Assembly: GCF_900142715.1 (NCBI RefSeq)
Contig: NZ_FRBX01000001.1
Location: forward strand, 682,001-746,000
DNA: 64,000 bases
Direction of reading: 5' to 3'
Origin: Flavobacterium pectinovorum
GTDB lineage: Bacteria > Bacteroidota > Bacteroidia > Flavobacteriales > Flavobacteriaceae
The translations under genes and the position numbers were made by a program. The notes under the pieces were generated by a model. It made no database searches, was not told the origin of the DNA, and saw only the letters and a list, made by a program, of their open reading frames with translations. Each line of letters starts with the position of its first letter. Position 1 is the first letter of the stretch. Of this stretch, positions 52,393-61,454 are shown piece after piece.

Positions 52393-52782
52393 TTAATCAG
52401 GGATTTTTTCGATCAATATTTCATATTCAGCCTTATCAAAATAAGTACAGGTCATGGCGATAATATCCACTCTCCATTTTGCGATTCCGCATTGTGCTGC
52501 GTGATTACAAAAAGTAAGATAATCTGTTTGACCGTTCTGGTGCATTACCAAAAATTCGATAAAACGTTCTTTATTAGCAACAGCTTCAACTTTAATTTCA
52601 GGATATTTTTCGTCAGCACTAACATTGTAATTGTTAACGCCGTAATATTCAACATGACCGTCATTTACGAAAGTGTCGTAGCCTAAAACACCCAGAATAA
52701 TTAAGTCTTGTATATAGTTTGGAAAATCGGCTCCGCTTTTTACTTTGGCATGCGCTTCTTTTATTTGTTCGATTGTAAACAT
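52393..52782 (-). CDS. DUF1398 protein
   Basis: A 129-residue protein of the DUF1398 family, alpha/beta with the pattern KSGADFPNYIQDL, GHVEYYGVNNYNV and YLTFCNHAAQCGIAKW. The C-terminus repeats hydrophobic/acidic residues. The name of phage-envelope-like protein used for some members has no basis in function. No signal peptide. Likely co-transcribed with the sulfurtransferase downstream. Confidence 0.8.
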   Translation of the reverse strand: MFTIEQIKEAHAKVKSGADFPNYIQDLIILGVLGYDTFVNDGHVEYYGVNNYNVSADEKYPEIKVEAVANKERFIEFLVMHQNGQTDYLTFCNHAAQCGIAKWRVDIIAMTCTYFDKAEYEILIEKIPD

Positions 52783-52816
52783 GATATTTTAGTTTTTAGA
52801 TTAGTAAGTCGAGTTT

Positions 52817-52911
52817 TTCTGCCACGACCCGAGCGATAGCGAACAGGCGAAGCAATTCACGAATTTTATTCATAAATTAATTAAAAATAATTCGTGAATT
52901 CGTGGCGAAAA
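52817..52911. repeat. Composite inverted repeat with inserted segment
   Basis: AATTCACGAATT (52853-52864) and AATTCGTGAATT (52889-52900) face each other, extended outside by GCCACGA / TCGTGGC. On the left the two parts are split by an insert (CCCGAGCGATAGCG...AGGCGAAGC) that is not on the right, so one repeat looks inserted into another. Confidence 0.8.
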
Positions 52912-52920
52912 AAAATAAAA

Positions 52921-53913
52921 TTATTGTTTCAAAAATACAATTAATGGTTTTATAAATTGATCGAAAGATTCAATATGTGGTAAATGGCCTGTATTTGGAA
53001 CTTCTATTAATTTTGAATTCGGGATTGTCTTTTGTGTTTTTTTACCTAATTCGGCATAATTTCCCATTGTTTTTCTAACTTCTTCAGATACAAATTGTTT
53101 TCCGATTGCAGTTTTATCTCGTGTTCCGATGATTAATAAAGTAGGACTTTTGATGTTTTTGAATTCGTAAACAACTGGCTGTGTAAAAATCATATCGTAC
53201 ATCAATGCCGAATTCCAGGCCACCCGGTCGTAATTTGGTGCCGATGTCCAGCCCGCGCTAAGTTCTGCCCATTTCTGGAAATCTGCATTCCATTTTCCGT
53301 CATAATAATTCGCCATTTGGTATTTTTTGATGGCTTCGTAATTTTGTTTTAATTCGTTTTCGTACCACGAATCTATGGTTTGATAGGGAACAACAAGTTT
53401 CCAGTCTTCTAAACCAATTGGGTTTTCCAATACTAATTTTTCAGCTGTTTCAGGATACATCAAGGTAAATCTTGTGGCTAACATTCCGCCCATTGAATGC
53501 CCTAGAATAGTTGTTTTTTCAATTCCCAAATGATCTAATAATTTCTTGGTGTTTTGGGCAAATTGCTGAAAACTATACTGATAAGTTTCTGGTTTTGTCG
53601 ATTTTCCAAAACCAATCTGATCTGGAACAATAACACGAAAACCTTCTTTTGTCAGAGCTTTTATCGTTGTTTCCCAATAAGCTCCGTTGAAATTTTTTCC
53701 GTGTAGTAAAACGATATTTTTGTTGTTGTAATTATCGGGTTTGATATCCATATACGCCATTTTTAAAAGCTGGCGCTGATTGCTCAATTCTAAAAACTGA
53801 ACAGGAAAAGGATATTCATAATTGGTTAAATTAATGTCAAGTGCTTTTATATTTTCTTTCTGCGAAAAACAAAGAAAGGGAAGGAGGAGAATTATAAATT
53901 TCAGATTTTTCAT
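52921..53913 (-). CDS. Exported alpha/beta hydrolase
   Basis: A 330-residue hydrolase with a signal peptide (KFIILLLPFLCFSQ) and a standard alpha/beta fold. The oxyanion loop is LLHGKNFNGAYW, the nucleophile Ser is in LGHSMGGMLA, the acid is in LIIGTRDKTAIG and the His in NTGHLPHIES. Distant from haloalkane dehalogenase/epoxide hydrolase types by its cap (about residues 175-220). Natural substrate not readable. Gene is single. Confidence 0.88.
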   Translation of the reverse strand: MKNLKFIILLLPFLCFSQKENIKALDINLTNYEYPFPVQFLELSNQRQLLKMAYMDIKPDNYNNKNIVLLHGKNFNGAYWETTIKALTKEGFRVIVPDQIGFGKSTKPETYQYSFQQFAQNTKKLLDHLGIEKTTILGHSMGGMLATRFTLMYPETAEKLVLENPIGLEDWKLVVPYQTIDSWYENELKQNYEAIKKYQMANYYDGKWNADFQKWAELSAGWTSAPNYDRVAWNSALMYDMIFTQPVVYEFKNIKSPTLLIIGTRDKTAIGKQFVSEEVRKTMGNYAELGKKTQKTIPNSKLIEVPNTGHLPHIESFDQFIKPLIVFLKQ

Positions 53914-54058
53914 TTCAGTTTAGTATTGGTTTGCATTAACTATAAAATTAAAGTTTACCATTTTAAAAGCAAAACTTAAAATCTTAAAGTTATCAGAAAA
54001 TAACAGTTTTGTATTACCCTATAAACGACCATCTGGACGCAAATATTTAAATCAATTT

Positions 54059-54160
54059 AAACACAAATTGCACGAATTTGCACAAATTCTAATAGTTAGC
54101 TTAGTTTGTGAAATTAATTTCACAAACTAAAATTAGTGACAATTCGTGCAATTTGTGTTT
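54059..54160. repeat. Nested inverted repeat: 20-bp outer arms and 30-nt perfect palindrome
   Basis: Outer arms at 54059-54078 and 54141-54160 are perfect 20-nt complements. Inside them, 54101-54130 is a perfect palindrome of 30 nt (TTAGTTTGTGAAATT and its complement). It lies between the hydrolase and maleylpyruvate isomerase-like genes. Confidence 0.93.
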
Positions 54161-54185
54161 GCTTTTTATACTTTATATCCAGACG

Positions 54186-55028
54186 CTAGGCCATAACTGC
54201 AATAATGTTTAAGGCAACTTCACCTAATTTTTGATCACCAATAATTTCTACTTTTTGTTTTGCATCATCCGGCGTTATTCCTTTTGAGAACAAAAGCCAG
54301 GCGTCGTCAGGATTTATTTTAATAATAGCAGTTGGTTTTTCTTCAAAGGATTCAATAAATTCCCATTGTTTTTCTTTTTTAATAATACTCCATTCACCTC
54401 CAATTTCAGTCTTTACAATCAAAGTTACAATTGTGCCTTTTTGTGCCGAAACATCCCGATAAGTGTGAGGCAAAGCATACATGAAAGTGCTGATAAACGG
54501 ATAGAATAATTCTTTGGTAAAAAGTGCCTGTTTTCCAACAGCGTTTCGAATTTGTTGTTGATGCAGAAATTTCTCAGTGTATTCACGGGCAATATGAAAC
54601 CAGTTTAATGAAGTTTCTTCGCCGGCCCAATCGACTGAAAAGATGGCATCGTCAAAAGGATCTAATGTTTTTAAATGAGCCGAATATTGTTTCCCGGTAC
54701 TTTCTAATAATTCAATTATAACATTCGGGCTAAGTCGTTTTGTAGCGTTTGTCCAGGTCATATTGAGCTGATTTAAAAAGTCGACCAGATCACTGTATGA
54801 ATTAATATTTTCGGGTTTTTCTCCAAAATAATGATCTCTTGAAAAAGATAAACCTCTCAGGTTTCCGTCAAGTAAATGTGAGGCAATATCTTTTACTATC
54901 CATTTTTTTGCAACAGTTCTGGCATTCCATTCATCTTCGGTTAATGATTTTAAAAGTTGAATTAACAAATCATCAAGAATAGAAAAAAGTGGTAAGGTTT
55001 TTATCGGAACAATTTCAGAAGATTTCAT
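54186..55028 (-). CDS. Maleylpyruvate-isomerase/DinB-like thiol-dependent enzyme
   Basis: A 280-residue protein in the DinB/maleylpyruvate isomerase N-terminal superfamily, with a four-helix bundle. The metal-binding histidines are likely in KDIASHLLDGNLRG (His), and in WFHIAREYTEKFLHQQQ (two His). The C-terminal part is a sterol-carrier/MDMPI-C-like domain with ITPDDAKQKVEIIGDQKLG. Members use mycothiol or bacillithiol; the cofactor here is not known. It lies 3 bp after the MscS gene. Confidence 0.78.
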   Translation of the reverse strand: MKSSEIVPIKTLPLFSILDDLLIQLLKSLTEDEWNARTVAKKWIVKDIASHLLDGNLRGLSFSRDHYFGEKPENINSYSDLVDFLNQLNMTWTNATKRLSPNVIIELLESTGKQYSAHLKTLDPFDDAIFSVDWAGEETSLNWFHIAREYTEKFLHQQQIRNAVGKQALFTKELFYPFISTFMYALPHTYRDVSAQKGTIVTLIVKTEIGGEWSIIKKEKQWEFIESFEEKPTAIIKINPDDAWLLFSKGITPDDAKQKVEIIGDQKLGEVALNIIAVMA

Positions 55029-55031
55029 AAA

Positions 55032-55895
55032 CTAATTCGCTTTTGATGTTTTTATGTCATTATTTTTAAGTGTTACAACCTGTTGCGGATATGGAATATT
55101 AATATCAGATTCATCAAAACGTTTTTTAATACTTTGCAGCAAATCGCAATACATGACAAAACCATCCGTAGAATTTTTGGCCCACGCCCAGGCTTTTAAG
55201 GTAACGCTCGAATCTGCAAGAGCGACAACGCGTGTTACAACCAAAGGTGTTTTTTGTTTCTTGTTTTCGGCTGTTCTGGTATCGATAAAAAGAGGATGTT
55301 TTGCAATTTCATCTTTCATGATTTCCAATGCTTTGTCAATATCTGATTCGTAACCAATACCAATTTCAATGATTTTGCAGCATTTAGTATCGTGCATATT
55401 CGTGTTTACAATAATCTGATTGCTAATGACGGAATTGGGAATAATGATCCGGTTGTTTTCGGCATCTTTTAAAACAACTTGTCTCAGGTTTATATCTTCA
55501 ACCGTACCCACAAAATTGTTGATGGTGATTTTATCGTTGATTCGAAAAGGTTTAAAAATCACCAGAAAAATGCCGCTTACAATATTACTTAAAGCTTGTT
55601 GAGAAGCAAGACCGGCGACCAGGGAAATCATTCCCGCTCCGGCCAGAAAAGAATGCCCAATGATTTTAAATTCAGGAATTTGAATTAAAGCAAAAGCAAA
55701 TCCCAGAATATAAATTACGGTAATAATTAAGTGTTTTAAAAACTTAAAACCAGTGGCATCATATTCTTTATTGCTTTGTTTTCGATACAAAAAATAGCGA
55801 AGTACTTTATCTGTTACTGCACCCAAAACAATGGTTGTAAGAGCTATTATCGCAATGAAAAAGCCAATTCTAAAGTCTTTTGTAAAATCGATCAT
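55032..55895 (-). CDS. MscS-type mechanosensitive channel
   Basis: A 287-residue MscS-family protein. It has two or three N-terminal helices (residues 10-105), the pore helix GAGMISLVAGLASQQALSNI, the beta domain with FKPFRINDKITINNFVGTVE and INLRQVVLKDAENN, and a vestibule that ends near residue 280. Opens under osmotic downshock to release solutes. The short C-terminus is normal for small MscS. Forms a pair with the DinB-like gene. Confidence 0.92.
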   Translation of the reverse strand: MIDFTKDFRIGFFIAIIALTTIVLGAVTDKVLRYFLYRKQSNKEYDATGFKFLKHLIITVIYILGFAFALIQIPEFKIIGHSFLAGAGMISLVAGLASQQALSNIVSGIFLVIFKPFRINDKITINNFVGTVEDINLRQVVLKDAENNRIIIPNSVISNQIIVNTNMHDTKCCKIIEIGIGYESDIDKALEIMKDEIAKHPLFIDTRTAENKKQKTPLVVTRVVALADSSVTLKAWAWAKNSTDGFVMYCDLLQSIKKRFDESDINIPYPQQVVTLKNNDIKTSKAN

Positions 55896-56130
55896 GCACT
55901 TTAAGTTTTGTTAAAAATCTAAAAAGTTAGAAAAGCTAATTTACGAAGTTTTCCAGCTATTAGCGTAATTGTTGTGTAAAGTATTACGAGGCTTTTGCTT
56001 AAAAAAAAATATTTTTTGCTGATTTTAAAATTATAATTAATTGATAACTAATATGATAAAGCAGGATAGAACAGGATGGTCTCTTTTGAGCTTATAAGTA
56101 AATTTAGTTACTAACATATAACCAAAATTC

Positions 56131-59124
56131 ATGAAAAAAAGTAACCAACTATTTAAGTTTTTACTTAAATTATTTATGATCTTCGGATTTATTAATAGTT
56201 TTGTTAATCTGCAGGCTCAAACATTAGCATTTCCTGAAGCAACTGGTTTTGGGCGATTTACAACAGGAGCAAGAGGGGCTGCAAATCCTCAAATTTATTT
56301 GGTAACCAATTTAAACGACAGCGGTCCGGGTTCGTTTCGCGATGCCGTTAGTCAGGAAGGACGATTTGTGATTTTTAAGGTTGGGGGTATTGTAAACTTG
56401 CAAACTCAGATTGTTGTGGCAAGTAATACGACGATTGCAGGACAAACTGCAACAGGAGAAGGAATTGTGTTTTTAGGACCAAGAGTAACTTTTACAGGAG
56501 CCAATAATACTATTGCCAGATACCTTAGAATTCGGTATGGCGGAACTGCCCAAAATCAGGATGCATCGGGACTTGCAAATGGTGCCAATATGATTTTTGA
56601 TCACATGACTTTTACCTGGGGAACAGATGAAGTTTTTTCGATAAACTGGGATAGTAAAGGAGTAAGCCCTGATAATATTACGATTCAGAATTCTATTATT
56701 GGGCAGGGATTGCATCGCCATAATCATTCGGCGGGAGGATTGATACAGCCTTCGGGCGGAAAAATAAGTTTGATTGGAAATTTATATATCTGCAATAAAA
56801 CACGTAACAATAAAATTAAGGGAATTAATGAGTTTGTAAATAATGTTGTTTACAATTGGGGAAATTACGGTAATACCTACGGACATACTGAATCTGGTGA
56901 TGCTTATATTATGGGTGGCGATTCTGCAGGAAGTTCTGATGTAAACATTATCAACAATTACTTTATTGGCGGACCAAATACAAGCAATTCACTTTCGACA
57001 CCTTTTAACCGCGGTAACAATAATTTCTCCTTATACGGATCAGGAAATTACTTTGATAACAATAAAGATGGGGTTTTAAACGGAACTTTGGTTCCCGCAG
57101 ATTTAACCGGATATCCTACAGGAGATATTTCTACGATATTATCAACTCCCTATGATTATCCAATGAAGAACACTACTTTAAGCGCTCAGGATGCTTATAG
57201 TAAAATAGTTTCAGATGTTGGGGCTTCTTATCCAAGACGTGATCAGGTTGATGATTTAATGATTTCTGATTTGATGTCGAAAGGAACAACGGCGACTTAT
57301 GTTTATGTTCAAACAGATTTGACGACCCAATTTGGATTTATTAACGGCGGCGCAGGTCATGTTTACGGTGCTCCGGCTCCTTTGGATACTGACAATGATG
57401 GAATGCCGGATGCGTGGGAAGATGCAAATGGATTGAATAAAAACCTTGCGGATGCTTTATTGGTTAGTACATCGCAGGCACCTTATCTGAATATTGAAGT
57501 TTACATTAACGGATTAACAAATGAAACGCCATCCTCTTTTATTATTCCGCCCTCAAATATAAATTTTACAAATGTTGTATCGACAGAAATTCCGATTGCC
57601 AGTTCTTTAACGGTTAACTGGATTGATGGAACCACAAATGAAGATCATTATGTTGTGGAGCGCTCAATAAATGGTACAGATTTTACAGTAATTGCTACAT
57701 TAGGCGCTAATATTACAAGTTATAATGATACTGGTTTAGTACCAAATACTACCTATTATTATCGTGTTAAAGCAACAAATAGTACTGAATCATCGGTTTA
57801 TGAAACTACATCTTTAACTACACCGCCAATTCCGTTAGCACCAACTAAGGCAGCAACTCCAAGCCCTGCTTCGGGATTTATTAATGCTGAATTGTCGGGT
57901 GGTAATTTAACTTTAAAATGGAGTGGGAGTTCAAATACAGTAAACTATGCTGTATATTTTGGCACAGATTCTTTAAACTTAACCAAATTAGGAGATGTTG
58001 CTTATACTGCAAATCCATCTTATCAGGTTACGGGTTTAAATTTGGCAGTAAATTATTATTGGAGAATCGATGCCGTAAATGATAAAGGAACAACAACGGG
58101 AGATGTGTGGAGTTTCCGTGCGCTTACACCAAGTCTTGTTGGTCATTGGCCGTTTAAAGAAACTGCTTCTCAGGGAGAACAAATTACGGATATTACATCT
58201 TATACCAATCCTGGCACTTTGGATATTGCTTTTGATAATGCCAATGTAAGAGTGGCCGGAAAAGCAAATAATGCGATTGATTTTGCAACATCGGCAAGTG
58301 ATAAAATTATGGTGAGGATTCCAAATCAGGATCATTTGTTGTTTGATAAAAGTTCGTTTACGATTTCATTTTGGATGAAAGCGGCTCCGGCTTTATTGCC
58401 AAGTTCTTCAACCACGAGTATTTATGTTTTGTGTAAAGGTTCGTTTACCAAAAACACAACAACAGGAGCAACAGGGAGAAGATATAATATAGAAATAAAG
58501 GACGGACTCTTGCGTTTTGCGATTGATGATGATAAAACGAAAAAAGAAGTAACAACGGCGGCAGTCAAATATTTTACAGATGATTGGGTAAATGTTGTGA
58601 TTATGAGAGATGTTCTTGCTCATAAAATGAGAATTTATACCGATGGCGTATTCTCTGCTGAATTGGATGAAACTGCCGTAACCGGAATTTCTGAAGAAAC
58701 GGATTTAATAATTGGAAATATTGGAGAATTGGAACTTGCATCAGGAACTGCGCCTGCACCTTATAAGGGACAATTTGATGAACTTCAGATATTTAATTAT
58801 CCTTTAAACGCCACTGAAGTATTGGGATTATTTAATCAGGAATTTTTAAGTACCGAAAAATTTAGCCTGAATAAAAATGCAGGAATTGTATATCCAAATC
58901 CCGTGAAAGACCAAATTTTCATTAATATTCCGGATCATGCATTGTCTTATGCAACGGCAACTTTGAGCGATATGACGGGGAAAATTATTCTGAAAGAAAA
59001 AATTACTTCTGATGGAAACGGACTTTTTGCTTTGAATATTTCGAATAGAAAAATAGCAGGAATGTATGTTTTGAATGTTTCAGGAGAAGATTTAAATTCT
59101 AATTTTAAGGTTATTGCAGAATAA
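56131..59124 (+). CDS. Large T9SS-secreted pectate-lyase-like protein with FN3 and LamG domains
   Basis: A 997-residue secreted protein. It has a signal peptide to about residue 30 and then a parallel beta-helix like pectate lyases (about residues 31-390), with FKVGGIVNLQTQIVVASNTT and NIIFDHMTFTWGTDE-like turns. A DTDNDGMPDAWEDANGLN calcium loop follows at about residue 420. Next are FN3-like domains (about 475-665) and a LamG/concanavalin domain (about 675-890). The C-terminal type IX domain runs from about residue 915 with VYPNPVKDQIFI, FALNISNRKIAGMYV. T9SS sorting would place it on the surface or outside. A plant-polysaccharide substrate is likely but unproved. It stands alone without a PUL. 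Confidence 0.85.
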   Translation: MKKSNQLFKFLLKLFMIFGFINSFVNLQAQTLAFPEATGFGRFTTGARGAANPQIYLVTNLNDSGPGSFRDAVSQEGRFVIFKVGGIVNLQTQIVVASNTTIAGQTATGEGIVFLGPRVTFTGANNTIARYLRIRYGGTAQNQDASGLANGANMIFDHMTFTWGTDEVFSINWDSKGVSPDNITIQNSIIGQGLHRHNHSAGGLIQPSGGKISLIGNLYICNKTRNNKIKGINEFVNNVVYNWGNYGNTYGHTESGDAYIMGGDSAGSSDVNIINNYFIGGPNTSNSLSTPFNRGNNNFSLYGSGNYFDNNKDGVLNGTLVPADLTGYPTGDISTILSTPYDYPMKNTTLSAQDAYSKIVSDVGASYPRRDQVDDLMISDLMSKGTTATYVYVQTDLTTQFGFINGGAGHVYGAPAPLDTDNDGMPDAWEDANGLNKNLADALLVSTSQAPYLNIEVYINGLTNETPSSFIIPPSNINFTNVVSTEIPIASSLTVNWIDGTTNEDHYVVERSINGTDFTVIATLGANITSYNDTGLVPNTTYYYRVKATNSTESSVYETTSLTTPPIPLAPTKAATPSPASGFINAELSGGNLTLKWSGSSNTVNYAVYFGTDSLNLTKLGDVAYTANPSYQVTGLNLAVNYYWRIDAVNDKGTTTGDVWSFRALTPSLVGHWPFKETASQGEQITDITSYTNPGTLDIAFDNANVRVAGKANNAIDFATSASDKIMVRIPNQDHLLFDKSSFTISFWMKAAPALLPSSSTTSIYVLCKGSFTKNTTTGATGRRYNIEIKDGLLRFAIDDDKTKKEVTTAAVKYFTDDWVNVVIMRDVLAHKMRIYTDGVFSAELDETAVTGISEETDLIIGNIGELELASGTAPAPYKGQFDELQIFNYPLNATEVLGLFNQEFLSTEKFSLNKNAGIVYPNPVKDQIFINIPDHALSYATATLSDMTGKIILKEKITSDGNGLFALNISNRKIAGMYVLNVSGEDLNSNFKVIAE

Positions 59125-59153
59125 TAGAATTAAACGAAAAGCTATTCACATAG

Positions 59154-59173
59154 CCAACGGTTTCAACCGTTGG
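59154..59173. repeat. Small CCAACGG hairpin
   Basis: CCAACGG tttcaa CCGTTGG, a perfect 7-bp stem in the gap after the T9SS gene. The AT-rich surroundings hold the terminator below. Confidence 0.6.
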
Positions 59174-59211
59174 AGCGCAATATATTTCTACAATCTGGGA
59201 TAATTAAGATC

Positions 59212-59258
59212 TAAAAAAAAAATCCAAAAACATAATTGAGGTTATGTTTTTGGATTTT
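59212..59258. terminator. Bidirectional terminator
   Basis: AAATCCAAAAACATAA / TTATGTTTTTGGATTT, perfect 16-bp stem with a 6-nt loop and A- and T-runs on both sides. It ends both the T9SS gene and the thioesterase gene. Confidence 0.92.
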
Positions 59259-59274
59259 AAATTTTTATTTCTTT

Positions 59275-59712
59275 TTAAAGTCCAACAAAATCATCACTTT
59301 TCGGAAAAATACTTAAAGCTTCGATAGCAATTTCCGGCGTTGGAGAAGCTAATTTACGCAATTTCGTATCCATCCAGGCCCCGTCTACGGTAATTACGGC
59401 ACAAAGTGTATCGTCTTCTTTTCTAAATTCATGAATGATAGACCAGCGTGAAGCATCGGCTTTCATTTTTGATGTTTTAGTATGAATGAATATTTTGTCT
59501 GAAAGTTTTAATTCCTTTCTAAAAACACATTCTTCTCTAAATAAAACAGGACCAAAACCCTGTGTTTGCATTACTTTTAAAGTTAAGCCTAATTCTTCTA
59601 AAATTTCGATACGATGCTGTGCACCAAAATCGTAATAAGCACTATGACGAACGTGAAAATTAGGGTCAAGATCTGACCAGCGAAAAGATATTTGTTTGAT
59701 AAATGAAGCCAT
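59275..59712 (-). CDS. Acyl-CoA thioesterase (hotdog fold)
   Basis: A 145-residue hotdog protein of the 4-hydroxybenzoyl-CoA thioesterase/YbgC group. The pattern FRWSDLDPNFHVRHSAYYDF carries the catalytic Asp on the way to the His/Tyr helix. The strand KIFIHTKTSKMKADASRWSI follows. Substrate is not readable (acyl-CoA or acyl-ACP). Single gene. Confidence 0.85.
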   Translation of the reverse strand: MASFIKQISFRWSDLDPNFHVRHSAYYDFGAQHRIEILEELGLTLKVMQTQGFGPVLFREECVFRKELKLSDKIFIHTKTSKMKADASRWSIIHEFRKEDDTLCAVITVDGAWMDTKLRKLASPTPEIAIEALSIFPKSDDFVGL

Positions 59713-59786
59713 TTTTTATTTATAATTTTATGAAAATCGAAATTACAAATAAAAAAGGAAAGGCAACTTTTTTGAAAAGTTAAATC

Positions 59787-60374
59787 TTAGTAATACTCTG
59801 TTTTAAAAGGCGTAAAATCCTGTAGTTTTGGCAACGGCCGAATCATCATTTTCGTTTGGTTTTTGGTTTTCGGAAAATCGTCTTCGCCGTAAGGCTCTGT
59901 TGTTTTTATTCTGATTCCCGTTGAAAGATTAAAATCAATCATTCCCATTGTTCCCTGCCCGTCAGAATACACTTGAGAGAAACCAATTAATTCAAAATTT
60001 CCATTTTGATATCTGAATTTGTGTTCAAAATTCCCACGAATAAGTTCATTATGAATGCTTAAAATTCCTTTTATAATTGTTATTTCATAAAAAGAATTTC
60101 CGTTGTAATAACCGTTTCTCCCTTCTGGAAATTGCTGATCTATTGCTTTGATTGTAGAAATTATTTTTTTGAAAGTACCATTGGTTTCTGCGAAATAAAT
60201 TTCGAGTTTATATGGCGCTGTTTCACTTATAGTATCTTGTAAAACCTGAACGTAATCAATTAAACCATCTTTATTTAAATCACCTTTTACTTTTGTAATT
60301 TCTTTGGTGAAATTATTTTGAGCAGAAAGCATTACTGAAAAAAGAAAGACAAACGGAAATATAAACTTGGGCAT
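59787..60374 (-). CDS. Secreted protein of unknown function
   Basis: A 195-residue protein with signal peptide (FPFVFLFSVMLSAQ). A DLNKDGLIDYV motif near residue 32 resembles a calcium/FG-GAP-like loop (DxNxDG). The rest is beta-rich with FKKIISTIKAIDQQFPEG. It starts 6 bp after the saccharopine-dehydrogenase-like gene, so they are co-transcribed. Function unknown. Confidence 0.68.
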   Translation of the reverse strand: MPKFIFPFVFLFSVMLSAQNNFTKEITKVKGDLNKDGLIDYVQVLQDTISETAPYKLEIYFAETNGTFKKIISTIKAIDQQFPEGRNGYYNGNSFYEITIIKGILSIHNELIRGNFEHKFRYQNGNFELIGFSQVYSDGQGTMGMIDFNLSTGIRIKTTEPYGEDDFPKTKNQTKMMIRPLPKLQDFTPFKTEYY

Positions 60375-60380
60375 TATAAA

Positions 60381-61406
60381 TTATTTTAATTTTGATTCTT
60401 CAATGACTGAAATTGTTATGTCATCTTCATTTAATGATTGTAAAAAATCAGAGGCGTCAAATACTTCACCAATTGTTGTTACACCGGTTTTCTTCAATTT
60501 TCCTGATAGCATTCTGTTTACAGTTTCAACAACCAATGGCGCTGTAACGGCATATATATCTTGGCCTTGTGCCAAAATAGTTCTTTTTGTATTGTCTTTT
60601 GTAGCAACAACTTCCAAACAAAAAAGCTGAGATGATCTGTTCTTTTCGTCGGTCGGTTTTGGTTCTGGAGTTTCTGCATTTCGAAGATCATCTAATGAGT
60701 TTTGGCTCAGGAAAGTATTAATGGAATTTACTTTTAAATGACGCGAGATTGTAATGATTTCTGAAAGAGGCAAAGCCACAACATCTTTAATTCCGATTGG
60801 ATTTTTAAAATCCCACTGTATTGGAGTACTCGGCTGGAGTTCCTGTAAACGGCTGTCCTTTACCGTTAATCTTGTGTAATGATTTCTATCTCCGGTTAAT
60901 CTTGTTCCTTTTGTAGGATGCCAGGAATCCAGGCCAATGTAAACATTTATCTCGTCAATTGTGTCCCAATCCTTAGTTATGGCAGTGCTTAATAAATCGG
61001 CTAATCCGCCGTAAAAAGCAACGGCAGGAATTACTGAAATTTTGTTTGATTTTGCCTTTTCCGAAAATTTTTCAAATACATCCAAAACAGCTTTTTGTTC
61101 GGCACTTAAATCTATATAATGAATTCCTAATCGCAAAGCCGATTGAATGACAGGTTCTGCCGTGTCTAAAAAAGGACCAGCGCAGTTTATAATAACTTTT
61201 GTTCCGAAAAATGCTTCGTCTAATGATTTTGAATCACTAATATCTGCGGCTTTTATCGCTGAATCCGGATATTGTTGCTGTAGATATAATAACTTTTCAT
61301 AATCTCTTCCGGAAAGAATTAATTTGTAGCCTTGCCTTTGAAGTTCAGCTGTAATAAATTTTCCGGTATGTCCGTAAGCGCCGTAAATTGCAATGCTGTT
61401 TTCCAT
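60381..61406 (-). CDS. Saccharopine dehydrogenase-like NAD(P) oxidoreductase
   Basis: A 341-residue protein with a Rossmann nucleotide fold AIYGAYGHTGKFITAELQRQ and the next blocks KVIINCAGPFLDTAEPVIQ and HYIDLSAEQKAVLDVF. These are typical of the saccharopine dehydrogenase-like/trans-acting enoyl reductase family. A lipid-related role is common among relatives, but the substrate is unknown. The RDD protein is 48 bp upstream and a small secreted protein is 6 bp downstream, in the same direction. Confidence 0.82.
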   Translation of the reverse strand: MENSIAIYGAYGHTGKFITAELQRQGYKLILSGRDYEKLLYLQQQYPDSAIKAADISDSKSLDEAFFGTKVIINCAGPFLDTAEPVIQSALRLGIHYIDLSAEQKAVLDVFEKFSEKAKSNKISVIPAVAFYGGLADLLSTAITKDWDTIDEINVYIGLDSWHPTKGTRLTGDRNHYTRLTVKDSRLQELQPSTPIQWDFKNPIGIKDVVALPLSEIITISRHLKVNSINTFLSQNSLDDLRNAETPEPKPTDEKNRSSQLFCLEVVATKDNTKRTILAQGQDIYAVTAPLVVETVNRMLSGKLKKTGVTTIGEVFDASDFLQSLNEDDITISVIEESKLK

Positions 61407-61454
61407 CGATTAAATAAGTTTAATATATTTAAATAATGCTGATTATCTTTAAAT

